DNA from: M3007 sp965249785
Lineage (GTDB): Bacteria; Bacteroidota; Bacteroidia; Chitinophagales; Saprospiraceae
DNA length: 64,000 bases
Direction: 5' to 3'
NCBI GenBank assembly: GCA_965249785.1
Contig: CBDFMU010000007.1
Coordinates: 1-64,000 of the forward strand
The notes beneath the pieces are model-generated. The model ran no database searches, was not told where the DNA came from, and worked only from the letters and a program-made list of their open reading frames with translations. Both the position numbers and the translations under genes were made by a program. Positions 9,517 through 17,858 of the stretch are shown here, one piece after another (the stretch's first letter is position 1; each line of letters starts with the position of its first letter).

Positions 9517-11238
9517 TCATAAACTTTGTAAATAAATATTCAGATCATCTTCGGGCTGCAAACCCAGTTTTTTGCGCAGCCGGTAACGACTCATGTTGAT
9601 TGATTTCAGGGAAATGCCACGCATGGAGGCGATGTCTTTGGCCGACATATTGAGCCGAAAGCAGCCACACAACTGCAAATCTTCCGCCGAAAGCCGAGGG
9701 TGTTTTTCCCGAAGTTTGGCGAAAAACTGGCGATCCAGCACTTCGATATTATCCTGAAAAATCTTCAATCGTTCGTCTACCAGCAGTCGGCTACGCAGGT
9801 CGGCGATTATCTTTCGGAGCGTTGATAGCGCGTCTTTACTGACTTTGGTTTCAATGCTTTCCATCGATTCCAGCAGACCATTTTGCCATTCGCGGGCCTG
9901 GGAAATGTAAATTATTAACCCCGACAAATCTTTTTCCTTGCGTTCGAGGGTCAGTGCCAGTCGCTCTTTTTCCAGATATTCGTTGCGCAATTTAGCGGCG
10001 GTCAACTCGTTTTGAATCGTTTCGAGTTCCAGTTTTTTGTTTTGCAAGGCTATTTTTCGGGAATAAAAAAGGAAACCGACGATCACCAAAGCCGAGCCAG
10101 CGAAGACCACAAAAAGCAGCACCAGCCGACTGTAACGCGCCTTTTGCTGTTCTTCTTTCAGAATTAATTCCTGCTGTTTTGATTTCAGTGACAGGTTTTC
10201 CAGATCACGCCGAATCGCAGAAGTTCGGACCTGGGTAACGCCGTCTATCGCCAATTTTCCCAGCCGAATTTGACGCGCAGAAAGGGTATCGGCAATGGGT
10301 TGCGCGCTGGCCATCGCTTCGCCCATTTCTTCATAACGTCCGGCTTTTTTTAGCAGCCTCGCCAGTTGCTGAAAATATTCCAGTTGCAGATCAAGTAAAG
10401 GCGGACTTGTAAATAATGTCTTGTTATCCAATAGTTTATCAATGGCTTTTTCATGCTCTCCCAAACCATTCAGACACTGGGCTTCTTTTAAAAGTGTTTT
10501 CGCCAAACGCCGTGGTTCGTGCCCTTTCTTGTGTTCCAGCCATTTATAAATCTGCTGACAACATTGCAACGCCGCCGTATAATTTCCCGATTTCAAATAC
10601 CAGCCAGCCAGATTATCCTGAATGCTGGCAAACAGAGCATCTTGTAAAATGGTATCCATTGGCGCACTGACCAACGCGGTTTGATAATATTGCAACGCAT
10701 CCGGTTTGCCCCATTTCTCGTGCATAATACCGATATTGTTGAAAGCAGCGGCTAGAAAAAGCGGATTTTTCAAGCCTTTGGCTATTCCCAACGCTTCGCC
10801 CAGATACACGGACGCACTATCAAATTGATTTAATTCGATATATTTAGAACCAATAGTGCCAGCCCGTTGGTACATAACATTGGCGGGCGGGGGATGCAGT
10901 TTTTTACTGAGCGCGTAGGATTTCTTACCGAAATCAATGGCCAGATCAGTAGCATCTAAACTCGACATCAGGTTGGACAAATGCTTGTAATAAACCCAGG
11001 CAATGCGGGAGGTGTCGGGCAGGGTTTTCACGTGTTCGTACACGGAAAGGAACGACGACAGGGCTGTACCGTAGTCACGGGCTGCCATTTGGGCTGCTCC
11101 ATCGGCCATATTTTTTAAAATAATCGGCTCATACGGAAGTGACCCGCCTACCACTTGTGCTGTCAACGTGGTCGGAAATAGGTAAAAACAGGCAAGCAAA
11201 AAGTGTGTAAAAAGTACAGGGAACGACGTAGCCAGCAA
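9517..11238 (-). CDS. TPR-containing membrane regulator with C-terminal LuxR-like HTH
   Basis: The 573-residue protein starts at a TTG (11236-11238). A TAA lies two codons upstream, and the signal sequence (FPVLFTHFLLACFYLFP...LTAQ) begins at once, so no ATG can be used. A periplasmic TPR region (about 30-330, e.g. 'AAAFNNIGIMHEKWGKPDAL') is followed by one membrane segment (about 370-390, VLLFVVFAGSALVIVGFLF), a coiled coil (KKLELETIQNELTAAKLRNE) and a cytoplasmic HTH ('LSAEDLQLCGCFRLNMSAKD' to 'SINMSRYRLRKKLGL'). This layout is common in Bacteroidota one-component regulators that carry a periplasmic signal to DNA. It is encoded 188 bp upstream of the fibre genes on the same strand, so control of those genes is plausible but unproven. 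Confidence 0.8.
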   Translation of the reverse strand: MLATSFPVLFTHFLLACFYLFPTTLTAQVVGGSLPYEPIILKNMADGAAQMAARDYGTALSSFLSVYEHVKTLPDTSRIAWVYYKHLSNLMSSLDATDLAIDFGKKSYALSKKLHPPPANVMYQRAGTIGSKYIELNQFDSASVYLGEALGIAKGLKNPLFLAAAFNNIGIMHEKWGKPDALQYYQTALVSAPMDTILQDALFASIQDNLAGWYLKSGNYTAALQCCQQIYKWLEHKKGHEPRRLAKTLLKEAQCLNGLGEHEKAIDKLLDNKTLFTSPPLLDLQLEYFQQLARLLKKAGRYEEMGEAMASAQPIADTLSARQIRLGKLAIDGVTQVRTSAIRRDLENLSLKSKQQELILKEEQQKARYSRLVLLFVVFAGSALVIVGFLFYSRKIALQNKKLELETIQNELTAAKLRNEYLEKERLALTLERKEKDLSGLIIYISQAREWQNGLLESMESIETKVSKDALSTLRKIIADLRSRLLVDERLKIFQDNIEVLDRQFFAKLREKHPRLSAEDLQLCGCFRLNMSAKDIASMRGISLKSINMSRYRLRKKLGLQPEDDLNIYLQSL

Positions 11239-11250
11239 CTTTTAGTATGA

Positions 11251-12489
11251 TTATATCCTATTGTACAAATCCAGATATTGCGCTGCCACCACCGCATTCG
11301 CATAAGTGCGCTCCACTTTCTGTCGAGCAGCAAGTCGCAGTTCAGCCATCGGTTTTTCGCCCGACAACACCCACCGGATGCCTTCTGCCAATGCTGCACT
11401 ATCGCCTTGATCGGCAATATACCCTTCTATTTGGTGACCCACCATTTCCGGTACGCCGCCCGTACGAAATCCCGCAACAGGTGTGCCACAAGACAAACTT
11501 TCCATCACGGTATTGGGCAAATTATCGGCCAAAGTCGGCGTGACAAAAATATCGGCGGCGGCATAAATGCGGGCTAGTTTTTCTGCCTCTTGAATCAATC
11601 CCAACGTATGGACAGGGTAGGGGAGACTGGCCACTGCTTCTGGGTCAGATTTACCGATCACCATGATTTCCAACGGAATATGCGGGTGATCGACCTTCAA
11701 TTTTTGCAACGCCTCTTGTAAAAAACGAAACCCTTTATGCGGCTCGCTGATTTTCATGGCCACAAATAGCACGACTTTTGCATTTATGGCAATACCTTTT
11801 TCCGCCCGAAAAGCGGTGCGTTCGGTTTCTGTGATTGGTTTAAAAACTTCCGTATCAATCGGATTTGGAATACTGGTAATTTGATAATTGGCCAATAAAC
11901 TACTCGATTCCGCCATCCCTTTTAACCAATCGCTGCAAGTCACAAAGTGAATATTGGCAGGGAAATAACGCTTTTTCGCCAACCAAACCCGGTGCGACAA
12001 ATCATCGGGTGCAGGACGGCGCAGGTAGGGACAGTTGCCACAACTCTGCTGAAAATGGTCGCAGGTATGAATGTGGCAGCCACCCGTAAAAGCCCAAATA
12101 TCATGCAACGTCCAGACGATTGGTTTACCGAGTTCGGTCAGTTGCGCAATATTTTTTAAAGACAAAAAGCCTTGATTAATCCAGTGCAAATGCAAAATGT
12201 CCGCCTCTTTCACCAAGGGATGCTGTCGCAAATCTTTCCCAAAATTGGCCAGCGAAAAAGAAAAACGCACACTTTTATCACGCTCAAAAGGCAGAAACGA
12301 CAATCGCTCGGCATAAAACGGCCAGCGATTGCCTGCATCAGTAGCGTGCAATAACTCAGCTTCCACCTTTGGTGTTTGCCAATCGGGGGATTGGCCGTGC
12401 TGATTTTGCGCCTGCAATGCAGTCAAGAGTCGTCCGGAAGCGATGCCCGCTCCGCCTTGTGGATAGGTATTGAGCAGTAAAACCTTCAT
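11251..12489 (-). CDS. Family 4-type (GT-B) glycosyltransferase
   Basis: The 412 residues begin with 'MKVLLLNTYPQGGAGIASGR', the N-terminal nucleotide-fold signature of GT4 enzymes, and carry the C-terminal donor-site motif PNTVMESLSCGTPVAGF with its conserved Glu. A Cys cluster near residue 150 ('CHIHTCDHFQQSCGNC') is typical of a subfamily acting on cell-surface polysaccharide. The likely reaction is transfer of a sugar from a nucleotide-sugar to a growing glycan at the cytoplasmic membrane; donor and acceptor cannot be read. It lies 12 bp upstream of the TPR regulator and is divergent from a second glycosyltransferase at 12617. Confidence 0.85.
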   Translation of the reverse strand: MKVLLLNTYPQGGAGIASGRLLTALQAQNQHGQSPDWQTPKVEAELLHATDAGNRWPFYAERLSFLPFERDKSVRFSFSLANFGKDLRQHPLVKEADILHLHWINQGFLSLKNIAQLTELGKPIVWTLHDIWAFTGGCHIHTCDHFQQSCGNCPYLRRPAPDDLSHRVWLAKKRYFPANIHFVTCSDWLKGMAESSSLLANYQITSIPNPIDTEVFKPITETERTAFRAEKGIAINAKVVLFVAMKISEPHKGFRFLQEALQKLKVDHPHIPLEIMVIGKSDPEAVASLPYPVHTLGLIQEAEKLARIYAAADIFVTPTLADNLPNTVMESLSCGTPVAGFRTGGVPEMVGHQIEGYIADQGDSAALAEGIRWVLSGEKPMAELRLAARQKVERTYANAVVAAQYLDLYNRI

Positions 12490-12616
12490 GAGTAGTTACT
12501 AGTTATCGGGATATTGGTTATTGGTACTCAACATCCTGATAACCATTTGTTTTGTAGGTAAACGCACTATAAAATAATTGTTATAAGCACCTTTGTCGGT
12601 CAAAACTCCGTATTTT

Positions 12617-13537
12617 ATGTCAGGCTGCCAAGTTGCGGTGCTTTTTCTAAATTTTAATCGGCCCGAACATACGGCTAAGGTGCTGGAACGCATTCGCGCG
12701 GCACGTCCACCGCGGCTGTATTTGCACTGCGATGGCCCACGATCTGACCGTCCCGGTGAAGTCGAACAGGTAACCAAAGTTCGTGAAATATTGCAAAGTG
12801 GTGTGGATTGGCCCTGCGAAGTACACACGCTTTTCCGAGAAAGCAATCTTGGTCTGCGCGAGGGCGTTTTCGACGCGATCAACTGGTTTTTTCGGGCAGA
12901 ACCTTACGGTATTGTGCTGGAAGACGATTGTGTGCCCGATGTGTCGCTGTTTCGTTATTGTGAAGAACTGCTGCTGCGCTATGCAGATGATCCGCAGATT
13001 ATGCACATTGGTTGTTCCAATTTGATAGAAGAACACACGCAAAACCGTCCGGAAAGTTATGTCTTTTCCCGTTTTTCATTGGTATGGGGCTGGGCGAGTT
13101 GGCGGCGGGCCTGGGAAAAAATGAAGATAAATTTGGATGATTTAGCAGAATTTGAAGCGGCGGGCGACATCAAAAAACTGGTTCCAAATTCGCTGGCGCA
13201 AACGTATATGCTGCACAAATTCCACGTCACCCAACGTCGGGAAAACAACTCCTGGGCTTATGCGTGGTTTTATACCATATTGAAAAACAACGGTTTGTGT
13301 ATCGTTCCAAAGGTAAATCTCGTGCAAAACGTCGGAGTAGGTGAAGCCGCTGCTACCCACACTACCGGCCAGAATGATCGCGCCAAACGCCGCGCGAACG
13401 CTTTGACTTTTCCTTTAAATCATCCCGTGAACCACTTGCCCGACCCGCTGTTGGAACAACAACTTTTTTACGCCACGCAGAAGGGCAGAGCACGGCTGTG
13501 GCTGTGGTTTGTACTTTATCTTTTTGGACGGCGATAA
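12617..13537 (+). CDS. GT-A type glycosyltransferase (HlpA-like)
   Basis: I place the start at the ATG 12617 rather than the upstream TTG 12593, because the family fold begins at 'VAVLFLNFNRPEHTAKVLE'. The 306 residues resemble nucleotide-diphospho-sugar transferases of the HlpA-like group. 'RLYLHCDGPR' follows the first helix, 'GIVLEDDCVPDVSLFRYCEE' holds the acidic metal/nucleotide-sugar site, and 'FSLVWGWASWRRAWEKM' is a strong signature of the group. The role is probably in surface glycan or glycoprotein synthesis. It is divergent from the GT4 gene across about 127 bp that contain a small dyad (AGTTATCGGGATATT near 12503). Confidence 0.8.
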   Translation: MSGCQVAVLFLNFNRPEHTAKVLERIRAARPPRLYLHCDGPRSDRPGEVEQVTKVREILQSGVDWPCEVHTLFRESNLGLREGVFDAINWFFRAEPYGIVLEDDCVPDVSLFRYCEELLLRYADDPQIMHIGCSNLIEEHTQNRPESYVFSRFSLVWGWASWRRAWEKMKINLDDLAEFEAAGDIKKLVPNSLAQTYMLHKFHVTQRRENNSWAYAWFYTILKNNGLCIVPKVNLVQNVGVGEAAATHTTGQNDRAKRRANALTFPLNHPVNHLPDPLLEQQLFYATQKGRARLWLWFVLYLFGRR

Positions 13538-13555
13538 GTAAAGAGCAAATAACCT

Positions 13556-13718
13556 ATTCCCGAAGGGAATCTATGTTTATAGGCAAAAATTTTAGGTAAG
13601 GAAGAATCCCGAAGGGATTCTATGTAGAAACTTACCTATATTTTCACATGAAATCCCTTCGGGATTTTGTACCCTGATTTGTTATAAAGGGCTATAAATA
13701 TACATTCCCTTCGGGAAT
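13556..13718. repeat. Four short GAA/TTC-loop hairpins in a symmetric array
   Basis: Four small hairpins of the form ATTCCC-GAA-GGGAAT lie at 13556-13570, 13605-13619, 13651-13667 and 13704-13718. The first two have a GAA loop and are both followed by CTATGT; the last two have the opposite orientation (TTC loop). Between units 1 and 2 lies TAGGTAAG, which can pair with CTTACCTA after unit 2, so the block may fold as a larger structure. It fills the gap between two plus-strand genes. Confidence 0.7.
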
Positions 13719-13776
13719 TTTACGCCTGCTGATACTTGCAAAACTCAAATCACGGTATTTTAACCGTTTATATATT

Positions 13777-14322
13777 TTGAAAAACTACATCATATATGAC
13801 CTCGAAGCCACGTGCTGGGAAACCACGCCACCGGGTTATGCACAGGAAACCATCGAGATCGGTGCTTTTAAGGTGAACGCTTTTGGGGAAGTGCGCGGCA
13901 AATTCAACCGTTTTGTGAGGCCGGTGATGCACCCCACGCTGTCGCCGTTTTGCCGTCAATTGACCAGCATCACGCAGGAAGATATAAACCGCGCCAAGAC
14001 TTTCCCGGCGGTAATCGAAGAGTTCCAGAATTGGGGGCGCATCGGCGAAGAGGATTACATTCTGTGTTCCTGGGGCAATTTCGACCGCAAGATGTTTGCC
14101 GCCGATTGCAAAGTCCATCGCCTCGAGCATGAGTGGACAGAACTCCACGTCAATTTAAAAGAGCAGCACAAGCACCTGAAACGCCTGAAAACCGGCATTG
14201 GGCTACGCAAAGCCGTAGAAAAAGAAGACATTCTTTTCACGGGTATTCAACATCGGGGCATTTCCGACGCGGAAAATTTGGTCAAACTTTTTCTAAAATT
14301 CCTGGGCCAATGGAACGTTTGA
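13777..14322 (+). CDS. DEDDh 3'-5' exonuclease (KapD/ERI-1-like)
   Basis: The 181-residue protein starts at a TTG (13777); the family begins exactly here ('KNYIIYDLEATCWE') and no ATG is in frame near it. ExoI holds D-x-E (YDLEATCW), ExoII lies around 'CSWGNFDRKMFAADC' and ExoIII has 'GIQHRGISDAENLVKLF' with the H...D pair. These are the four acidic residues plus His of the DEDDh family, which removes nucleotides from 3' ends of RNA or DNA. Members of this group also include the sporulation inhibitor KapD; the physiological substrate is unknown. It is followed by a convergent lipoprotein gene and a large dyad. Confidence 0.85.
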   Translation: MKNYIIYDLEATCWETTPPGYAQETIEIGAFKVNAFGEVRGKFNRFVRPVMHPTLSPFCRQLTSITQEDINRAKTFPAVIEEFQNWGRIGEEDYILCSWGNFDRKMFAADCKVHRLEHEWTELHVNLKEQHKHLKRLKTGIGLRKAVEKEDILFTGIQHRGISDAENLVKLFLKFLGQWNV

Positions 14323-14324
14323 AA

Positions 14325-14412
14325 GAGTTATGAATTATGAGTTATAAGTTATGTCCGCTTGCAATTCTACGGCGAGCATAACTCATAACTTATACCTCAT
14401 AACTTATAACTC
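14325..14412. repeat. AT-rich inverted repeat between convergent genes
   Basis: The left arm (about 14325-14353, GAGTTATGAATTATGAG...) and the right arm (about 14377-14412, ending TAACTTATAACTC) are imperfect reverse complements built from GAGTTATAAGTTATG words. The dyad could act as a terminator. Similar-looking dyads recur at 14894 and 32302. Confidence 0.6.
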
Positions 14413-14428
14413 ATCCCTCACAACTATT

Positions 14429-14875
14429 TTAAAAGCAACTACCATACTGGAATTTTCGGTTAAATGACGCGCTGATTTTATAGTTGCCGCTGCTTCCCGA
14501 GACCGTAGCGGAGTCTTCGTTGCAGGCTTTATCGCCTCTAACACCATTTTCCAATTCCACTATCTCATAACTGCATCGGCCAGTGGGCAAAGCAAAACCC
14601 GTGACGTTCGCCTGCACGGAAAATTCAACGGTGTAGCCCGATTTGATAGTAAATGTAGTCTGGAAATCGCTGGTAGAATTCGTGATGGTTTGCAAATCTC
14701 CGTTGGCGTCTCTATATTTAATTTCCGTAAAAGTGGTGGTATTCTCGGCTCCCAAAGGTTTTAGGGCTTTAAGCGTCAGCTCGTGGGTGATTGGGTCTTC
14801 TCCTTTTTTGCAAGAAAAGCCGAATACCGACAGAGCGCAAACGGCCAACAGCAGTAATAGTGCTTGTTTTTTCAT
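14429..14875 (-). CDS. Small lipoprotein of unknown function
   Basis: The 148 residues begin with a lipoprotein signal (MKKQALLLLLAVCALSVFG, then FSCKKGEDP; lipidated Cys at residue 22). The rest is a soluble beta-rich domain with 'FTIKSGYTVEFSVQANVTGF' and paired cysteines (RCSYEIVELENG, DKACNED) that may form a disulfide in the periplasm. It is flanked by two dyads. I do not recognise the family; placement in the inner leaflet of the outer membrane is inferred from the lipobox. Confidence 0.75.
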   Translation of the reverse strand: MKKQALLLLLAVCALSVFGFSCKKGEDPITHELTLKALKPLGAENTTTFTEIKYRDANGDLQTITNSTSDFQTTFTIKSGYTVEFSVQANVTGFALPTGRCSYEIVELENGVRGDKACNEDSATVSGSSGNYKISASFNRKFQYGSCF

Positions 14876-14893
14876 AGAGGTAGTTTTTTAAAG

Positions 14894-14965
14894 AAGTATG
14901 AACTATGATGTATAAAGTATGAACTAGCACCAGCGGCAATACTTCATACATCATAGTTCATACTT
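14894..14965. repeat. 27-bp inverted repeat upstream of the lipoprotein gene
   Basis: The left arm 14894-14920 and right arm 14939-14965 are reverse complements over 27 bp with one mismatch; the loop is 18 nt. The arms contain GAACTATGATGTAT. The right arm overlaps the stop codon of the arginine decarboxylase gene. It may serve as that gene's terminator, although no clean T-run follows. Confidence 0.7.
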
Positions 14966-16364
14966 AGTAACCAAGTATTTTCATCATTGATTCCGCGTCC
15001 TGCTCCTTAAATATTTCCCAGTCCACCAACTCGCCGTAGTAGTTTTTATCAATTAAAATGTGCTTCGGTGCCGGAAGCAGACAGTGTTTCAGCCCACCAT
15101 AACCACTGAGAGCTTCCTGATAAGCACCCGTATGAAAAAAGCCAATATATAATGGCTCATCCTTATTGATGTCGTAATTGGGAAGATATACCTGATTAAT
15201 ATGCGCCTCCGAGTTATAATAGTCGGCATTATCGCAACTAATACCACCGATATTCGCGCGCTGATATTCCTTTTCCCAGTGATTAATAGGCAATAAAACA
15301 AACCGCTCCTTAATTCCCCAACTATCGGGCAGGGTATTGATGAGCGAATTATCGAGCATATACCATTCTTCCGAATCGTTCTGCTTCTTCTTGCCGATCA
15401 CCGAAAAAATGGTCGCGCCGCTTTCGCCCACCGTGTATTTGCCAAATTCCGAGTAAATATCCGGCTCCGGCACACCCTCGCTGTCGCAGGCTTCTTTGAT
15501 CATGCGCACGATCTCGCTGACCATATAGGGGTAGTCGTACTCGAAACCCAGCGAATTGCGGATGGGCATTCCGCCGCCGATGTTCAGGCAGGTAAGAGTA
15601 GGGCAAATCTTGCGCAGTTCGCAGTAGACCTTGATGCCCTTTTGCAGTTCACTCCAATAATAAATGGTGTCTTTGATGCCAATATCCACGAAAAAGTGGA
15701 GCATTTTCAGTTCAAACCGGGGATTCGTGGCCACCAATTCTTTGTAAAAACGGATGATTTCGCTCTGACGAATGCCCAAACGTGAAGTATAGAACTCGAA
15801 ATTCGGTTCTTCCTCGGTCGCCATGCGTATACCAATATTGAATTTTTTGGTAGTAATCAACTCATCATATTGCATCAATTCCTCCGCGTTGTCGCACACG
15901 GGAATGACGTTGGTGAAGCCATCATTGATCAGCGCGGCGATCTTTTCTAGGTACTGCCGGGGCTTGTAGCCATTATTGATGATGATGGTCCCCTTGTTGA
16001 TCTTGCCCTGCTTGTACAGCCGCCACACCAGATCAATATCGAAGGAAGAAGACGTCTCCAATTGGGTGCCGTTTTCCAGTACTTCGTTGAGAATGAAGGC
16101 GAAATGCGAACTTTTGGTACAATAACAATAGATATATTTGCCATTGTAATTGTACCGCTGGATGGCGTCGCGGAAGAGTTTGCGGGCCAACTGAATTTTT
16201 TCACCAATCTTCGGCAAATAAGTCAGTTTGAGGGGCGCGCCGTATCGCCGAATGAGGTCATAAATGTCAATATCATTAAATAACAATTTACTATCGCGAA
16301 GGCTAAATCCGTCCTGAGGAAAGTCAAAGGTCTGGGCAACGAGGTCGTAGTAGGTGTTTTTCAT
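14964..16364 (-). CDS. speA: Biosynthetic-type arginine decarboxylase
   Basis: I start the gene at the ATG 16364 (MKNTYYDLVAQTFDF), giving 466 residues; the upstream extension is not conserved-looking. It belongs to the PLP-dependent fold III decarboxylases. 'YCYCTKSSHFAFILNEVL' carries the Lys that binds PLP, 'CLNIGGGMPIRNSLGFEYDY' is the glycine-rich phosphate site, and 'IGFFHTGAYQEALSGYGGL' is the C-terminal signature seen in SpeA-type enzymes. It converts arginine to agmatine and CO2, the first step of one route to putrescine and spermidine, in the cytoplasm. No other polyamine gene is adjacent. A TAAATTTG -7 box lies 54 nt upstream of the start. Confidence 0.85.
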   Translation of the reverse strand: MKNTYYDLVAQTFDFPQDGFSLRDSKLLFNDIDIYDLIRRYGAPLKLTYLPKIGEKIQLARKLFRDAIQRYNYNGKYIYCYCTKSSHFAFILNEVLENGTQLETSSSFDIDLVWRLYKQGKINKGTIIINNGYKPRQYLEKIAALINDGFTNVIPVCDNAEELMQYDELITTKKFNIGIRMATEEEPNFEFYTSRLGIRQSEIIRFYKELVATNPRFELKMLHFFVDIGIKDTIYYWSELQKGIKVYCELRKICPTLTCLNIGGGMPIRNSLGFEYDYPYMVSEIVRMIKEACDSEGVPEPDIYSEFGKYTVGESGATIFSVIGKKKQNDSEEWYMLDNSLINTLPDSWGIKERFVLLPINHWEKEYQRANIGGISCDNADYYNSEAHINQVYLPNYDINKDEPLYIGFFHTGAYQEALSGYGGLKHCLLPAPKHILIDKNYYGELVDWEIFKEQDAESMMKILGY

Positions 16365-16417
16365 TGAAAAACAAGTGTTTGCGCGCGGCGGTGGTTCGGT
16401 TCTTGCAAAAATGCGGA

Positions 16418-16425
16418 CAAATTTA
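16418..16425 (-). promoter_or_regulatory. Candidate Bacteroidota -7 promoter box for speA
   Basis: On the minus strand the octamer TAAATTTG matches the Bacteroidota -7 consensus TAnnTTTG exactly and sits about 54 nt upstream of the speA ATG. I did not find a convincing -33 TTTG element at the right distance, so this is tentative. Confidence 0.4.
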
Positions 16426-16604
16426 GTGTTTTTGGGCAGCATTGGAGATGAATTGATTTGTCATCGTATAAGTGACATAACTTGACAGTCAGCTGACACA
16501 TCGCCTGAATGATTATTTCTTCAGCTTAGCCCGAAAATCCACTACACTTCCCCAGTTTTTCCGTTTTTTTGTGGCACACTTTTTTTATTCAAAGTCACAC
16601 TTTT

Positions 16605-17039
16605 ATGAAAATCACTCGCATTCTGTTTCCCACAATTCTAGTCCTACACTTTTCTGCTGCTCTACTCTCGGCGCAGGCACCCGTTGTTATGTTGCAAAAT
16701 TCCGTAACATCAAGTGCCGCCACAGAACAAACAGAAACCTTTAAAGTGCTGGGTAACTGCGATATGTGTAAGCGTACCATCGAAAAGGCTGCACTCGACA
16801 CAGGCGCAAGCCAAGCTACCTGGGATATGGACGCGCACTTGCTGACTATTACTTTCGATCCGGCCAAGATATCGGTAGAGGCGGTGCAAAAAGCCGTCGC
16901 GCAGGTTGGATATGACAACGCTGGCTTCAAGGCACCCGATACTGTTTACAAACGTTTGCACGCCTGCTGCCGCTACAATCGTAAAGGTGCGCCGAGTAGC
17001 ACCAAGGTCTGTACAGAAGGAGAAATGCCAAAAAATTAA
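16605..17039 (+). CDS. Exported heavy-metal-associated (HMA) domain protein
   Basis: The ATG 16605 opens a signal peptide (MKITRILFPTILVLHF...LLSAQ); an earlier start at 16569 would bury it. Residues about 45-115 are an HMA ferredoxin-like fold with the metal pair C-x-x-C in 'LGNCDMCKRTIEKAA' and the second half 'ISVEAVQKAVAQVGYDNAGF'. The C-terminus adds a Cys pair (KRLHACCRYNRKG). HMA proteins carry Cu(I) or similar soft metals. A periplasmic copper chaperone or sensor is the simplest reading. No copper ATPase or efflux gene is nearby. Confidence 0.8.
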   Translation: MKITRILFPTILVLHFSAALLSAQAPVVMLQNSVTSSAATEQTETFKVLGNCDMCKRTIEKAALDTGASQATWDMDAHLLTITFDPAKISVEAVQKAVAQVGYDNAGFKAPDTVYKRLHACCRYNRKGAPSSTKVCTEGEMPKN

Positions 17040-17192
17040 ACGTTAATTATATCAAGTGCAGCCGAGGCATCTGAAAAGTACATCGAGATGCCTGGGCTTC
17101 GTTCGGCATAGCAATTACCAGTTATTTAATAACAAATAACCAATAACTAATTAAGTGCATTTAATTTTTGTTCATTAAAACACAACACAAGC

Positions 17193-17576
17193 ATGAAAAA
17201 AACAAGATTATTAGGCGTTTGGATGGATCATTCCAGCGCACACGCCATGACTTACGTCAATGATTCTATTATAACCGAAACGATTGACTCCGCATTTACC
17301 CACCAAGAAAAAGAGGCAACGCTCTCTAAAAGTGAGAATATGATGCACAATAAAGAGCAGCAACAACAAGGCTCTTATTATAAAAGAGTAGGGGAAGTTA
17401 TTAAAAACTATGAAAAAGTAGTAATTTTTGGGCCTACCACTGCCAAAAATGAATTAGCCAACTTCCTGAAAGAAGATCATCACTTTGATGAAATAGAAAT
17501 AGAAGTAAAACCAGCCGATAAAATGAATGAACATGAAATGCAGACTTTCGTAAAAGACTATTTTAAGCCGGCGTAG
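17193..17576 (+). CDS. eRF1-domain-like small cytoplasmic protein
   Basis: The 127 residues have 'LLGVWMDHSSAHAMTY' at the start, 'SYYKRVGEVIKNYEKVVIFG' in the middle and 'ADKMNEHEMQTFVKDYF' at the end. This order matches a family of small Bacteroidota proteins related to the middle domain of eRF1/Dom34, sometimes named translational machinery or host attachment proteins. The loop with TETIDS and HNKEQQQQG is variable. Its role is not established. It is followed by a perfect 15-bp hairpin. Confidence 0.6.
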   Translation: MKKTRLLGVWMDHSSAHAMTYVNDSIITETIDSAFTHQEKEATLSKSENMMHNKEQQQQGSYYKRVGEVIKNYEKVVIFGPTTAKNELANFLKEDHHFDEIEIEVKPADKMNEHEMQTFVKDYFKPA

Positions 17577-17600
17577 CCAGTAATCTCAAAAAGATATTTT

Positions 17601-17634
17601 TAAGTGTGGCACACCTCAGGGTGTGCCACACTTA
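17601..17634. terminator. Perfect 15-bp hairpin
   Basis: TAAGTGTGGCACACC and GGTGTGCCACACTTA are exact reverse complements around a TCAG loop, 25 nt after the eRF1-like gene. There is no strong T-run, so it may be a terminator or an mRNA 3' stabiliser. The interval 17641-17740 just after it holds a 33-codon minus-strand frame (SKIERIKQELQQYGQ) lacking a start, possibly a gene remnant. Confidence 0.6.
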
Positions 17635-17802
17635 TATCTAAATCGAAGTTCCCAAATCTACCCTTGTTTCCTGGCCATATTGTTGTAGTTCCTGCTTGAT
17701 TCTTTCTATTTTGGAAGCGGCAATAACCCCTTTAACGAGTTAGTAGATAATTACTACTTTCAGAATTGCTATGCCGATCTTTCGCAATACGTATAAAATA
17801 CG

Positions 17803-17837
17803 AAAGCGACCCTGGCACATGGCACCAGGATCGCTTT
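17803..17837. terminator. Bidirectional terminator hairpin
   Basis: AAAGCGA-C-CCTGG pairs with CCAGG-A-TCGCTTT (12 bp with one C.A mismatch). T-rich sequence follows on the plus side (TTTTATATTTTT) and T tracts also follow on the minus side. It closes the decayed gene at 17859 on the minus strand. Confidence 0.6.
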
Positions 17838-17858
17838 TATATTTTTAACAGTAACTTC

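Noticed and set aside
13556..13718. CRISPR-like array
   Set aside because: The units are short self-complementary hairpins in two orientations with irregular spacing, and no cas gene is nearby.
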